From Helicobacter sp. 11S03491-1 (lineage in GTDB: Bacteria; Campylobacterota; Campylobacteria; Campylobacterales; Helicobacteraceae), in NCBI RefSeq assembly GCF_002272835.1, contig NZ_MLAO01000001.1, positions 62,001 through 126,000 of the forward strand: a DNA stretch of 64,000 nucleotides, written 5' to 3'. A program made the translations under genes and the position numbers. This document shows positions 45,908 through 54,885 of this stretch, piece after piece. The notes under the pieces are model-generated. The model was not told the DNA's origin and did not search any database. It saw only the letters and a list, made by a program, of their open reading frames with translations. Positions within the stretch are counted from its first letter, which is position 1. Each line of letters opens with the position of its first letter.

Positions 45908-47425
45908 ATGAAAATCAATGTGATTGAGTATTTACAAATAACCCTTGCAAAATACCCCCATAAAATAGGCTTCATAGATGCCAATCAATCCATGAGTTTC
46001 CAAGATTTTTACCATCTTGCTTGTAATCTTTCGACTCATTTAAGCAAAAATCACTTGCCTGAGCACCCTAGTGTCATCGCTATCTTTCTTCCCAAAAATA
46101 TTCAAGCACTCATAAGTCTTACAGGGATTTTATTATCAGGGAATATTTATATGCCCTTAGATATTAAAAGTCCTCAAGAAAGACTCGAAGCTATTGTGAA
46201 GAATATATCCCCTGCTTTGATAATTACGGATGAAGAAAATAAAAAGAAGTTAGAAGGATTATTTGAGGATAGAAATATTTTGATCATAGAAGATCTTTTA
46301 ACCCCTGTTGTTAATACCATCACCAATTACCAACACCTTATTGATACCGATCCGGCTTATATTATCAATACTTCCGGTTCAACAGGAGTTCCTAAGGGAG
46401 TGGTTGTTTCTCACCGATCCATTATTGATTATATTGAATGGATTTTGAGTGAAGAAAAAATAAGACCTAAACCTGAAGATATTATAGGCAATCAATCACC
46501 TTTTTATTTTGATAAATCTCTCTTTGACATCTACCCCACATTTGCAATCGGCAATAAACTCATACTCATTCCTGAAGAAAAATTCTTATTCCCTGCCCAA
46601 AGCCTTCAATATCTTGAAGAAAAAAATATCAATTATATTTATTGGGTGCCCTCCATCCTCACTCAAATAGCTAATTTGGATCTACTCTCAACCATACGCC
46701 CCAAGCTTGAGAGAATCTTTTTTGGCGGGGAAGCTATGAGTCCAAGAGTTTTGAATTATTTTAGGAAGCATTATCCAAATGCAATTTTTGGCAATCTCTA
46801 TGGACCTAGTGAAATCACAGATATTTGCGCTTACTATTTGGTAGATAGAGATTTTGAAGACACACAACCTATCCCTATAGGCAAACCTTGCAAAAACACT
46901 CAAATATTCCTTCTTGATGAGCATAACCATCTCATTACCCAACCCTACCATATTGGCGAAATTTATATTCGCGGGTCTTGCTTGTCATTGCAATATTTCC
47001 AAAACTCTCAAAAATCAACTCAAGTTTTTATCCAAAATCCCTTGCATAACAAATACTATGACAAAGTATATCAAACAGGGGATCTTGCTCAGTATAACTC
47101 CTATGGAGAACTCATCCTGGCAGGACGCAAAGACTATCAAATCAAACATAATGGCTACCGCATAGAACTTGGTGAAATTGAAATGGCTTTAGGAGACATG
47201 AAAGCCTTGCAAAATCTCTGTGCCTTGTATGAAGATAATCAAATCATCTTATGCTATCAAAGCCATCAAAAAATTGACAAAAAAGAAATTATCAGTCATC
47301 TCAAGAACAAAATCCCCAAATATATGTATCCTCAACGATACATCCGACTAGATGCTCTGCCCTTGAATGCAAATGGCAAAATTGATAGAATGGCTATCAA
47401 AAATATTATCAAAACACAAAGCTAG
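45908..47425 (+). CDS. Amino-acid adenylation enzyme (DltA-like AMP-forming ligase)
   Basis: A 505-residue ANL-family ligase. A3 motif TSGSTGVPKGV is at 155-165, a YGPSE segment follows near 300, and the C-terminal lysine is in LNANGKIDR near 490. It resembles D-alanine:carrier ligases and stand-alone NRPS adenylation domains (FYFDKSLFDIYPT). It should charge one of the locus carriers with an amino acid such as alanine. C. jejuni Cj1307/Cj1308 (amino-acid activating enzyme and ACP) are comparable. The substrate pocket cannot be decoded by eye. Confidence 0.88.
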   Translation: MKINVIEYLQITLAKYPHKIGFIDANQSMSFQDFYHLACNLSTHLSKNHLPEHPSVIAIFLPKNIQALISLTGILLSGNIYMPLDIKSPQERLEAIVKNISPALIITDEENKKKLEGLFEDRNILIIEDLLTPVVNTITNYQHLIDTDPAYIINTSGSTGVPKGVVVSHRSIIDYIEWILSEEKIRPKPEDIIGNQSPFYFDKSLFDIYPTFAIGNKLILIPEEKFLFPAQSLQYLEEKNINYIYWVPSILTQIANLDLLSTIRPKLERIFFGGEAMSPRVLNYFRKHYPNAIFGNLYGPSEITDICAYYLVDRDFEDTQPIPIGKPCKNTQIFLLDEHNHLITQPYHIGEIYIRGSCLSLQYFQNSQKSTQVFIQNPLHNKYYDKVYQTGDLAQYNSYGELILAGRKDYQIKHNGYRIELGEIEMALGDMKALQNLCALYEDNQIILCYQSHQKIDKKEIISHLKNKIPKYMYPQRYIRLDALPLNANGKIDRMAIKNIIKTQS

Positions 47426-47428
47426 AGT

Positions 47429-48262
47429 ATGCAAAATTTCATTACAATGGGTTTAGATAAGATTATTTCTCAAATCTCTATTATCAAAGCCCAAAAACAA
47501 CCAACTTATACAAATTTTTATACTTATGAAAATAGATTTTATGAAGTAAAAATTACCCCTCATTCTATCATCATTCTTAAAAAAGAATCCGGATTTTTTA
47601 GACTCTATTTTTTTACCAATTATTTAGAAGAACTCAAAAATACTCTTTTTTATCTGGAAAATAAGCAAACTTTATGTATAGAAATTCTACAAAAACAAGA
47701 AGATATTTCCTTTGAGTTTTTGGAGAAAAAAGCCCTTTACGCGCGTCTCAAAAAAAAGCTATACCACCCCTTCTTAAAAACTTCTTTCTACAACCCGCCC
47801 CCTTTGGATGCCAAAGAAATTCAAGCCCTTATACAAAAAGATTTCAATATCTATTTCGATCACTTCCCTCATCTTGAAACAATCCAAAATTGGATAAAAA
47901 ATGGCAATATTTTATCTCTATACAAAAATAATAAAATTATAAGTTACCTTATCTTTGAACATCGCGGGAAGGGAGTGTATATCAACTATATTGCCAATTA
48001 TGGAGGTAAAGAAAGTTTGATAGAAATATGGCGATGTTTTTATCAAAAATTAAACAATTTTGCTATAGAATTTGTTTATCTATGGTGTGATACTCACAAT
48101 ACAAAGGCGATGAATATGTATAAAATAGAAGGTTTTATACCCGATGGATTAAAAAATTTTATATATATCAAAACTCCTGCAATTAAACAATGGGGGGGGG
48201 GGCTAGAGGAATATAATCCCGGCATACTCTTAGAGTCCTGCCTTTTTCAAAAAGCTGCATGA
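47429..48262 (+). CDS. GNAT-like acyltransferase 1, poly-G in tail
   Basis: A 277-residue protein with an N-terminal region of unknown fold (1-125) and a C-terminal GNAT-like part (FDHFP, ISYLIFEHRGKGVYINYIAN, then NTKAMNMYKIEGF, which matches the N..A..LYxKxGF end of GNATs). It is paralogous to the 49150 gene. An 11-G tract at 48192-48202 lies just after the GNAT core. With 11 G the tail ends in TGA at 48260-48262, overlapping the next ATG. With 10 G it stops at once (TAG); with 12 G after a few residues. Right after an adenylation gene, it may move the activated amino-acyl group onto a sugar. Confidence 0.7.
   Translation: MQNFITMGLDKIISQISIIKAQKQPTYTNFYTYENRFYEVKITPHSIIILKKESGFFRLYFFTNYLEELKNTLFYLENKQTLCIEILQKQEDISFEFLEKKALYARLKKKLYHPFLKTSFYNPPPLDAKEIQALIQKDFNIYFDHFPHLETIQNWIKNGNILSLYKNNKIISYLIFEHRGKGVYINYIANYGGKESLIEIWRCFYQKLNNFAIEFVYLWCDTHNTKAMNMYKIEGFIPDGLKNFIYIKTPAIKQWGGGLEEYNPGILLESCLFQKAA
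48192..48202 (+). repeat. Poly-G tract 6 (11 G), GNAT-like gene 1
   Basis: The flanks are CAAT before and CTAGAG after, shared with tract 7. Coupled state as read. Confidence 0.95.
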
Positions 48263-49098
48263 TGTTTTTTGAAAAGATTTTGATTATAGGGGGTGGGAAC
48301 ATTGCCCTTGAAATTCTAAAAATTTTATTAGATAAAAAGCCTTCCCTTGAAGTTATTTCTTATAAACCTCATGCTCTATGCATGATCAAGCAATTTTGTC
48401 AAAAACACTATATCCCTTATCATGCCTATGATTGCCCAACAAAAATCACACAATTTCTCTCAAATATCTCTGAAAAAACTCTTATAATCAGCGCAAATAA
48501 TAATTATATCTTCCCTCAAGATATCCTTTCAAAACCTTATTTTAAAATTATTAATTTTCACAATGCTCTACTTCCCCTACATAAAGGAGTCAATGCCCCT
48601 ATTTGGAGTATCTACAACCAAGATAAATTAGCCGGCATTACTTGGCATATCGCTACAAATACCTTAGATAGTGGGGATATTATTATTCAAAAACAAATTT
48701 CCCTCACCCCGGAAATGACAAGCTTAAGGCTGATTAAAATACTCATGGAGTTAGGAGTGGAAGCTTTTAGAGAAATCAGAGAAAATCTTTTAAATAATAC
48801 TTTGATAAGCTCCCCCATGCCTCATCTCCCATTCCAAATGCATACTTCAAAACAATTGCCCAACAATGGCATTTTGGACATTCATTGGGAAAGACCCAAA
48901 ATCAGTGCATTTCTAAGAAGCATGGATGCCAATGGAGTCATACCTAAACCTAAAATTTTTCTATCGCACAGACAATATATTATTGAATCCTATTCTATTA
49001 ATGCCCCATTTTCAGAATCTCCATCACTATTTTTGTGCAAAGACAATATTTATATGCTTCTTAAGCAGCAATGGGGGGGGGGGGCTAGAGAAACTTAA
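48259..49098 (+). CDS. Formyltransferase-family enzyme, phase-variable C-terminus
   Basis: A 279-residue member of the 10-formyl-THF-dependent transferase family, similar to sugar N-formyltransferases. The catalytic segment NFHNALLPLHKG holds Asn/His, and TLDSGDIII holds the catalytic Asp. It would formylate an amino sugar. A 12-G tract at 49073-49084 gives the end QWGGGARET. With 11 G the tail becomes LEKLKIWDSPIF... and ends in TGA at 49151-49153, overlapping the next ATG; that tail looks like natural protein. 10 G stops at once. So the gene appears to be in its uncoupled state as read. Confidence 0.85.
   Translation: MMFFEKILIIGGGNIALEILKILLDKKPSLEVISYKPHALCMIKQFCQKHYIPYHAYDCPTKITQFLSNISEKTLIISANNNYIFPQDILSKPYFKIINFHNALLPLHKGVNAPIWSIYNQDKLAGITWHIATNTLDSGDIIIQKQISLTPEMTSLRLIKILMELGVEAFREIRENLLNNTLISSPMPHLPFQMHTSKQLPNNGILDIHWERPKISAFLRSMDANGVIPKPKIFLSHRQYIIESYSINAPFSESPSLFLCKDNIYMLLKQQWGGGARET
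49073..49084 (+). repeat. Poly-G tract 7 (12 G), formyltransferase
   Basis: The flanks CAAT and CTAGAG are the same as for tract 6. The natural-looking long tail needs 11 G. Confidence 0.95.
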
Positions 49099-49149
49099 GA
49101 TTTGGGATTCTCCTATCTTCTATGATAATTTTTTTGATAAGAGTTGTGC

Positions 49150-49920
49150 ATGAAACTTACACAACCCCGTATTATCCAACATTGGCAAAAAGAATTTTCC
49201 CATAGCTCCTATAGTAATTATTTCACCCCTGTCCATCAGGATGTCTATGCTCAAAAAAGCGCTAAAAGCCTGGTTTTTTTGTTACCAAAAGATGGGTTTA
49301 GCTCTTTATATTTTATCTCTGATGATCTTTGTGATTTAGATGAAATTTTGCAAACACTCCCCCCGGAGTCTATCTGCCTGGAGATTATCCAAAAAGGTCA
49401 AATGCCCCCTGAACTCAGTAATATTATACAAAAATATTTTTATCAAAAAGCCATTTATGAAAAAATAACCCTAGCCACCCATAAACTAAAACTCAAAACC
49501 AAACTTGCAAAACTCCAAAATATTCTCTATCCAACAGAGGATGATATGGAGTTTTTATACCAAAGTTTATATCAAAATTTTGATAAAAGATTTGATCATT
49601 TTCCTGATAAAAAAATGCTTTTATCTTATATCCAAAACCAACAAATCCTCATCAAAAATAGCCACAATCAAATCGCAGCCTACCTAATTTATACGCTTAA
49701 AGAAAAAACAAGTCATTTTAATTTTCTTGCGAATTTGGGCACAGATTCTTTTAGTCTTATTGAGTTAATAGAGCAATATTATACAAAAATGCTCCATTCT
49801 CACATCACTCATATTTTTTTGTGGGTAGATAAGATCAAAAATCCTCGTGTCAAAAATATGCATTTCAAATATGGCTATCAAACAAGCAATATTTTTAATT
49901 ACGCTTTTATCAAAAAATAA
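49150..49920 (+). CDS. GNAT-like acyltransferase 2
   Basis: A 256-residue paralogue of the 47429 protein with the same layout: an N-terminal region (QKAIYEKITL), then FDHFPDKKMLLSYI, IAAYLIYTL and NPRVKNMHFKYGYQ. I start at the ATG at 49150 (the frame is open to 49144). That ATG overlaps the TGA used by the 11-G form of the formyltransferase. No poly-G tract in this gene. Followed after 10 bp by an ACP. Confidence 0.72.
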   Translation: MKLTQPRIIQHWQKEFSHSSYSNYFTPVHQDVYAQKSAKSLVFLLPKDGFSSLYFISDDLCDLDEILQTLPPESICLEIIQKGQMPPELSNIIQKYFYQKAIYEKITLATHKLKLKTKLAKLQNILYPTEDDMEFLYQSLYQNFDKRFDHFPDKKMLLSYIQNQQILIKNSHNQIAAYLIYTLKEKTSHFNFLANLGTDSFSLIELIEQYYTKMLHSHITHIFLWVDKIKNPRVKNMHFKYGYQTSNIFNYAFIKK

Positions 49921-49930
49921 GGAATCAACC

Positions 49931-50233
49931 ATGAAAGAAAAAATCCAAAATCTCATCTACAAAAGTCTGCAAAACTTAAGCGATGAATTAGAAAATCAAG
50001 CCTTAAAAACCCCTCATGAACAAACCAAAATCTATGGAGAAGGCGGCAATCTGGACTCCCTGGCTTTAGTGTCTTTAATCTCTGATTTAGAAACATTGCT
50101 TGATGATGAACTCAATATCAGCATTACTTTGGCAGATGAAAAAGCAATGAGTCAGAGAAACTCACCCTTTAGAGATGTCCAAAGTCTAAGTGAGTATATC
50201 TTAGAATCTGTCTCACAAAAGAATCCCCAATGA
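49931..50233 (+). CDS. Acyl carrier protein 4
   Basis: A 100-residue carrier, larger than the others, with GNLDSLALVSLI (Ser43). I start at the ATG at 49931 with AAGGAA upstream; the longer frame to 49847 runs into the preceding gene. It overlaps the SDR gene by 4 bp (ATGA). It would carry acyl or aminoacyl groups made by the ligases downstream. Confidence 0.85.
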   Translation: MKEKIQNLIYKSLQNLSDELENQALKTPHEQTKIYGEGGNLDSLALVSLISDLETLLDDELNISITLADEKAMSQRNSPFRDVQSLSEYILESVSQKNPQ

Positions 50234-50967
50234 CAAATCAAAAAGTCTTAGTCATTACAGGCTCCAGAAAAGGTATCGGGAAAGATTTGAGTGATTATTA
50301 TTTGCAAAAAGGCTATATTGTTTGTGGTTGCTCTCGAGGAGAATCTAGCATCAATCACCCCAATTACCGACATTTTAGTCTGGATGTCAGCGATGAAAAA
50401 AATGTTATCTCTATGATCAAGACTATCAAAAAAGAATTTGGAAAAATTGATATTCTCCTCAACAATGCAGGGATAGCTTCAATGAATCACATTCTCCTAA
50501 GCCCCTATAAAACCTTGCAAAATATTTTTGCTACAAATGTGTTTGGAAGTTTTTTGTTTATCAGAGAATGTGCCAAAATTATGAGTGCGACTTGTTCTAT
50601 TATCAAAAAACAAGGGCAAATTCCTCATTTTCGTATTGTCAATTTTGCTAGTGTCGCGACTCCTTTGAGACTGGAAGGAGAAGCCATTTATGGGGCATCC
50701 AAAGCAGCTATTGTCAATCTCACTGAAATTTGTTCAAAAGAATTAGCCCAATTTCATATCACCATAAATGCTATAGGTCCTACACCGGTGCCTACTGATC
50801 TCATCAAAAATGTTCCCAAAGAAAAAATGGACGCCCTACTCAATGCCCAAGCCATCAAGAGGTTTGGGACATTTGAAGATGTGCTCCATGGGATTGAGTT
50901 TTTTATAGATGAAAAAAGTGATTTTATTACCGGGCAAGTTCTCTATCTTGGGGGTGTCCATGGATAA
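50230..50967 (+). CDS. Short-chain dehydrogenase/reductase 3
   Basis: A 245-residue enzyme: TGSRKGIGKDL cofactor loop, LLNNAGIAS, Ser in NFASVATP, Tyr/Lys in YGASKAA, and ITGQVLYLGG at the end. It is coupled on both sides (4 and 8 bp overlaps). Together with ACP 4 and two ligases it forms a second acyl-supply set. Confidence 0.9.
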   Translation: MTNQKVLVITGSRKGIGKDLSDYYLQKGYIVCGCSRGESSINHPNYRHFSLDVSDEKNVISMIKTIKKEFGKIDILLNNAGIASMNHILLSPYKTLQNIFATNVFGSFLFIRECAKIMSATCSIIKKQGQIPHFRIVNFASVATPLRLEGEAIYGASKAAIVNLTEICSKELAQFHITINAIGPTPVPTDLIKNVPKEKMDALLNAQAIKRFGTFEDVLHGIEFFIDEKSDFITGQVLYLGGVHG

Positions 50968-52324
50968 TCTCGGACATCGTTTTATCCAAAAGCTCTATTC
51001 TTTTGACCCCAATTCAAATGCCCTAATCACAGAAGAAAAAACCTATACTTATGGCGATCTTCTCTTGAGTATGCAAGATTTTGAAAAAAAATTATCCTCC
51101 ATACCAAAGGGATCTTGCATAGGAATTCTTGGGGACTTTAGCCTAGAAAATATTGCTTTATTTTTAGCCTGTGTGCAATCTCAAATGATTCTCATCCCGC
51201 TCTCCCAAGACCCAACCCTCCCTATGAAACTCCAAGAAGGACAGGTTGATTATATCTGCCAAAATCATATCTTCCAAGCCCAAAACCCATCCGGCAAACA
51301 CCCCCTTATCCTCAATCTCAAGGCAAGTCATTCAAGCGGGCTTATCCTCTTTAGCTCCGGAAGCACAGGCAAGCCCAAAGCCATCTTACATCACTTAGAC
51401 AATCTTTTAGCCCCTTATTTATCCAAAAAACCCAAATCCATTTGCATGCTCTTGTTTTTGCTCTTTGATCATATCGGGGGGATTAACACCATGCTACAAT
51501 CTCTAGCCATAGGGGGTTGTGCCTTTATCCCAAAAGATCGCAAAAATGTCGATGGGATTGCCCAAGCCATTTGCGAATACCAAATTTCTATTTTGCCTGC
51601 CTCACCATCATTCCTCAATCTATTCTTACTCAATCAATGCCACAAAAAATACGACCTAAGCTCACTCAAACTCATCACCTATGGCACAGAAATAATGCCT
51701 GACAGCCTACTTAAACGTCTCAAAATTGCCTTACCAAAAGTCCGTTTTCATCAAACATTTGGAGCTTCAGAGATAGGGATCACCCAAACAAAATCAAAAG
51801 AAAATTTCATTGCCCTCAATGATCCCAATCTGGAATACAAAATCATCAACAATGAATTATGGCTCAAATCAAAAACACAGACTCTAGGCTATCTTAATGC
51901 AGATAATTGCGTATTTCAAGATGGTTGGTTTTGCACAGGGGATAAAGTAGAGACTATGATAGAAAATGGAGAAGAATATCTTAAAATCATAGGACGCACT
52001 CAAGAAATTATTAATGTAGGGGGAGAAAAAGTTTTTCCTCAAGAAATTGAAAATATCATTACTCAAATAGAAGGTATTCAAGATTGTCTTGTTTATGGAG
52101 AACCTCATATCCTTACAGGACAAAGTATTAGTGTTGCCCTTGTAGTAGATACGCATAAACTAAATCCCAATGATAAGCTGGGGTTAAAGAAGTTAATCAG
52201 GGATTATTGCAAAAATTATCTCCCTAATTATAAAATCCCTACAAAAGTGGTTATTCAAGAACATTTGAATATGAGTGAGAGGTTTAAAAAAATACGCTTA
52301 AAAACTGAGGGGGGGGGGGCATAA
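50960..52324 (+). CDS. AMP-forming acyl/aryl ligase 1, poly-G at the C-terminus
   Basis: A 454-residue ANL enzyme. I start at the ATG at 50960, with GGGGGTG upstream and an 8-bp overlap with the SDR. The ATP loop FSSGSTGKPKA is at about 131-141. GTEI and GDKVETM segments follow, and a lysine-rich MSERFKKIR end holds the likely catalytic Lys. The last 454 bp of sequence before the tail are identical to the next ligase. An 11-G tract at 52309-52319 gives EGGGA then stop. 12 G adds a 20-residue tail ending inside the next gene's start. It likely loads an acyl group onto a carrier. Confidence 0.85.
   Translation: MDNLGHRFIQKLYSFDPNSNALITEEKTYTYGDLLLSMQDFEKKLSSIPKGSCIGILGDFSLENIALFLACVQSQMILIPLSQDPTLPMKLQEGQVDYICQNHIFQAQNPSGKHPLILNLKASHSSGLILFSSGSTGKPKAILHHLDNLLAPYLSKKPKSICMLLFLLFDHIGGINTMLQSLAIGGCAFIPKDRKNVDGIAQAICEYQISILPASPSFLNLFLLNQCHKKYDLSSLKLITYGTEIMPDSLLKRLKIALPKVRFHQTFGASEIGITQTKSKENFIALNDPNLEYKIINNELWLKSKTQTLGYLNADNCVFQDGWFCTGDKVETMIENGEEYLKIIGRTQEIINVGGEKVFPQEIENIITQIEGIQDCLVYGEPHILTGQSISVALVVDTHKLNPNDKLGLKKLIRDYCKNYLPNYKIPTKVVIQEHLNMSERFKKIRLKTEGGGA
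51834..52287 (+). repeat. Direct repeat B, copy 1 (454 bp)
   Basis: Identical by reading to 53260-53713. It covers the C-terminal third of the ligase. A second patch of about 66 bp around the ATP-loop (from 51331) is nearly identical to 52751 onward. Confidence 0.93.
52309..52319 (+). repeat. Poly-G tract 8 (11 G), ligase 1 tail
   Basis: The flanks are ACTGA before and CATAAATG after. It lies 22 bp after the end of repeat B, where ligase 2 has no tract. Confidence 0.95.
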
Positions 52325-52367
52325 ATGATCCTCTTCAAAATTGTGAAGATTATTTTGGGGATCTTTT

Positions 52368-53747
52368 ATGCAAGGTCTCCTAAAAAATTGGCATCCATTT
52401 TTCCAACGTTTTATTGCAAACAAAAATCACATTGCCCTCATTGAGAACAACCAAAAATATACTTACGATCATCTCCTTGAACAAGCCATTGATATATCTA
52501 AAAACTTACAAATTCCGGATCAAAGCATACTTGCCCTTATAGGTGATTATAGTTTTATGGGTATTGCGACCTTTCTTGCTCTGATCGCCAAAAAATGCAT
52601 TATCGCTCCTTTGTTGCCCAATAATTTCGATCACTATCTCCAAAGCTTTGGAGTAGAATATCTTTTACAAAATGGACAAATCACGCCTTATTCCAAAGCC
52701 AATACCTCCCACTCTTCTTTATCTTTACTCAACATTTTAAAAGCAAATCATTCAAGCGGGCTTATTATCTTTAGCTCCGGAAGCACAGGCAAGCCCAAAG
52801 CCATCTTACATCACCTGGATGCTATGCTTGAAGTTTATAAACAAAAATCTTTCCATCCAACCAACACAGCCGGAGTATTCCTCATCAACCATATTGCCGG
52901 TATAGATGTTTTGTTCAATCAATTTGCCATTGGAGGGACATTGAGTATCCCTACAAGTAGGACTCCTCAAGCAATATGCGAACTTATCCAAACACACAAA
53001 GTAGAAATTTTGCCCGCTTCTCCTTCATTTTTACAATTACTATTGCTTAGCCAATCCCAAAACTATTATAATCTGGGATCTTTGAAGCTTGTGGTTTATG
53101 GCTCTGAACCCATGCCCCACTCAGTGCTTAAAAATCTTAAAACTGCTTTGCCTCATGTGAGGTTTAAGCAAAGCTTTGGAACAAGCGAAACCAATGCGAT
53201 TAAAACAAAAAACTCAAAAACAAAAGAAGGCTTTATCCAACTAGACACTTCCTCCACGCAATACAAAATCATCAACAATGAATTATGGCTCAAATCAAAA
53301 ACACAGACTCTAGGCTATCTTAATGCAGATAATTGCGTATTTCAAGATGGTTGGTTTTGCACAGGGGATAAAGTAGAGACTATGATAGAAAATGGAGAAG
53401 AATATCTTAAAATCATAGGACGCACTCAAGAAATTATTAATGTAGGGGGAGAAAAAGTTTTTCCTCAAGAAATTGAAAATATCATTACTCAAATAGAAGG
53501 TATTCAAGATTGTCTTGTTTATGGAGAACCTCATATCCTTACAGGACAAAGTATTAGTGTTGCCCTTGTAGTAGATACGCATAAACTAAATCCCAATGAT
53601 AAGCTGGGGTTAAAGAAGTTAATCAGGGATTATTGCAAAAATTATCTCCCTAATTATAAAATCCCTACAAAAGTGGTTATTCAAGAACATTTGAATATGA
53701 GTGAGAGGTTTAAGAGATTAAGAAATCATAAAATAAATTATAAATAA
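52368..53747 (+). CDS. AMP-forming acyl/aryl ligase 2
   Basis: A 459-residue paralogue of the preceding ligase, with FSSGSTGKPKA and the identical C-terminal domain. The N-terminal, substrate-selecting parts differ strongly. This suggests two enzymes that use the same carrier partner (the C-terminal domain contacts it) but different acids. It lacks the poly-G tail. Last gene before a 170-bp gap. Confidence 0.87.
   Translation: MQGLLKNWHPFFQRFIANKNHIALIENNQKYTYDHLLEQAIDISKNLQIPDQSILALIGDYSFMGIATFLALIAKKCIIAPLLPNNFDHYLQSFGVEYLLQNGQITPYSKANTSHSSLSLLNILKANHSSGLIIFSSGSTGKPKAILHHLDAMLEVYKQKSFHPTNTAGVFLINHIAGIDVLFNQFAIGGTLSIPTSRTPQAICELIQTHKVEILPASPSFLQLLLLSQSQNYYNLGSLKLVVYGSEPMPHSVLKNLKTALPHVRFKQSFGTSETNAIKTKNSKTKEGFIQLDTSSTQYKIINNELWLKSKTQTLGYLNADNCVFQDGWFCTGDKVETMIENGEEYLKIIGRTQEIINVGGEKVFPQEIENIITQIEGIQDCLVYGEPHILTGQSISVALVVDTHKLNPNDKLGLKKLIRDYCKNYLPNYKIPTKVVIQEHLNMSERFKRLRNHKINYK
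53260..53713 (+). repeat. Direct repeat B, copy 2 (454 bp)
   Basis: Second copy of 51834-52287, at offset 1426. It diverges at once after the lysine-rich end codons. Confidence 0.93.
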
Positions 53748-53862
53748 AAATATAATCCACTTTTTATATAAATTAAAATTTATATATAATTTATTAGAAG
53801 ACTTATTAAATCATTTTGTCTTGCAAGCTTTTGTTGTGTATTCACTAATGTAGAATATTTCA

Positions 53863-53868
53863 TATAAT
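53863..53868 (+). promoter_or_regulatory. -10 box before the phosphonate/glycosyltransferase section
   Basis: TATAAT in CATATAATTTAG, 50 bp before the ATG at 53918, in a 170-bp AT-rich gap. It probably starts a transcript through the phosphonate genes. Confidence 0.5.
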
Positions 53869-53917
53869 TTAGATAAAATTTTATCACTATATCCAACAAG
53901 AAGGTAAGTAAAATCAT

Positions 53918-54883
53918 ATGGAAAATCTTGCTCCTGTAATGATAATGGTTTATGATCGCCTTGATTGCCTCAAGAATGCCATAGAGTCATTGGCAAAAAA
54001 TTCATTGGCAAGACATACAGATGTCTTTATTGTATCTGATGCGCCCTATAAGCTGGAACATCAAAAAGCTATCAAAGAAGTCAGAGATTATATCAATACC
54101 TTAAGCCATACATCTTTGTTTAAAAGTGTGGAAGGGATATTTTGGCAATCTAACAAAGGTAGTTTTAACTCAGGAAAAGAGGCTACAGATTATATTTTTT
54201 CCAAATACGAAAGACTCATTTCATTTGAAGATGATATTTTGGTCTCTAATAAGTTTCTGGAATATATGAACCAAGCCCTGGAACTCTACAAAGATAATCA
54301 AGAAATTATATCTATCACTTCTAGCGTTCATTATGATAACAAAAAAATAATCCCCAAAAATTATCCTTATGATGTTTTTCTCTTAAAGATGTTTTCACCA
54401 TGGGGAACAGGTATGTGGAAGGATAGATATGAAAGCATTGATTGGGAGTTAAAAGGTGTGGAAGAATTTATCAAAGACAAAAAACAAATCAAAGCCTTTA
54501 ATGCTATTTCAACACATATGCTTCCTATCTTAAAAGACACATTAGAGAACAACAAAAAACATGCTGATGTGATGATATGTTTTAACATGTTTAAAACCAA
54601 TCGCTACACCCTCTACCCTATCAAGCCTCTATCGGTTAATGTTGGTCATGATGGGAGAGGAGAACATTGTGGGGTCAATCCGTTTTGGCAAAATCAAGAA
54701 CTAATCCCGGATTTTTGTCCCAAACTTATAAAAAATATTCTATACTCTAAGACTCTAGCCAAAAATTATCAAAAGGCTTTTTATTCTTATAGAGCCGATT
54801 TGATAATTCCTTTTCTCAAAAGCATAGGTCTTTATAAAATATTTTTGCCAATTTACAAAAAACTAAAAACTAAAAAAGGTTAA
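53918..54883 (+). CDS. Glycosyltransferase (GT-A fold, GT2/GT13-like)
   Basis: A 321-residue protein. [19 protein letters not shown] at the N-terminus, FIVSDAP, then [19 protein letters not shown] with the acidic metal site, and [13 protein letters not shown]. This is the layout of N-acetylglucosaminyltransferase-like enzymes in polysaccharide loci. The exact sugar is unknown. It is 2 bp upstream of the PEP mutase gene, so the sugar it adds could be the acceptor of the phosphonate. Confidence 0.8.
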   Translation: MENLAPVMIMVYDRLDCLKNAIESLAKNSLARHTDVFIVSDAPYKLEHQKAIKEVRDYINTLSHTSLFKSVEGIFWQSNKGSFNSGKEATDYIFSKYERLISFEDDILVSNKFLEYMNQALELYKDNQEIISITSSVHYDNKKIIPKNYPYDVFLLKMFSPWGTGMWKDRYESIDWELKGVEEFIKDKKQIKAFNAISTHMLPILKDTLENNKKHADVMICFNMFKTNRYTLYPIKPLSVNVGHDGRGEHCGVNPFWQNQELIPDFCPKLIKNILYSKTLAKNYQKAFYSYRADLIIPFLKSIGLYKIFLPIYKKLKTKKG

Positions 54884-54885
54884 AA

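Noticed and set aside
51884-53582. Two identical minus-strand open frames (51884-52156 and 53310-53582)
   Set aside because: They are shadows of the duplicated ligase domain and have no ribosome site or domain.
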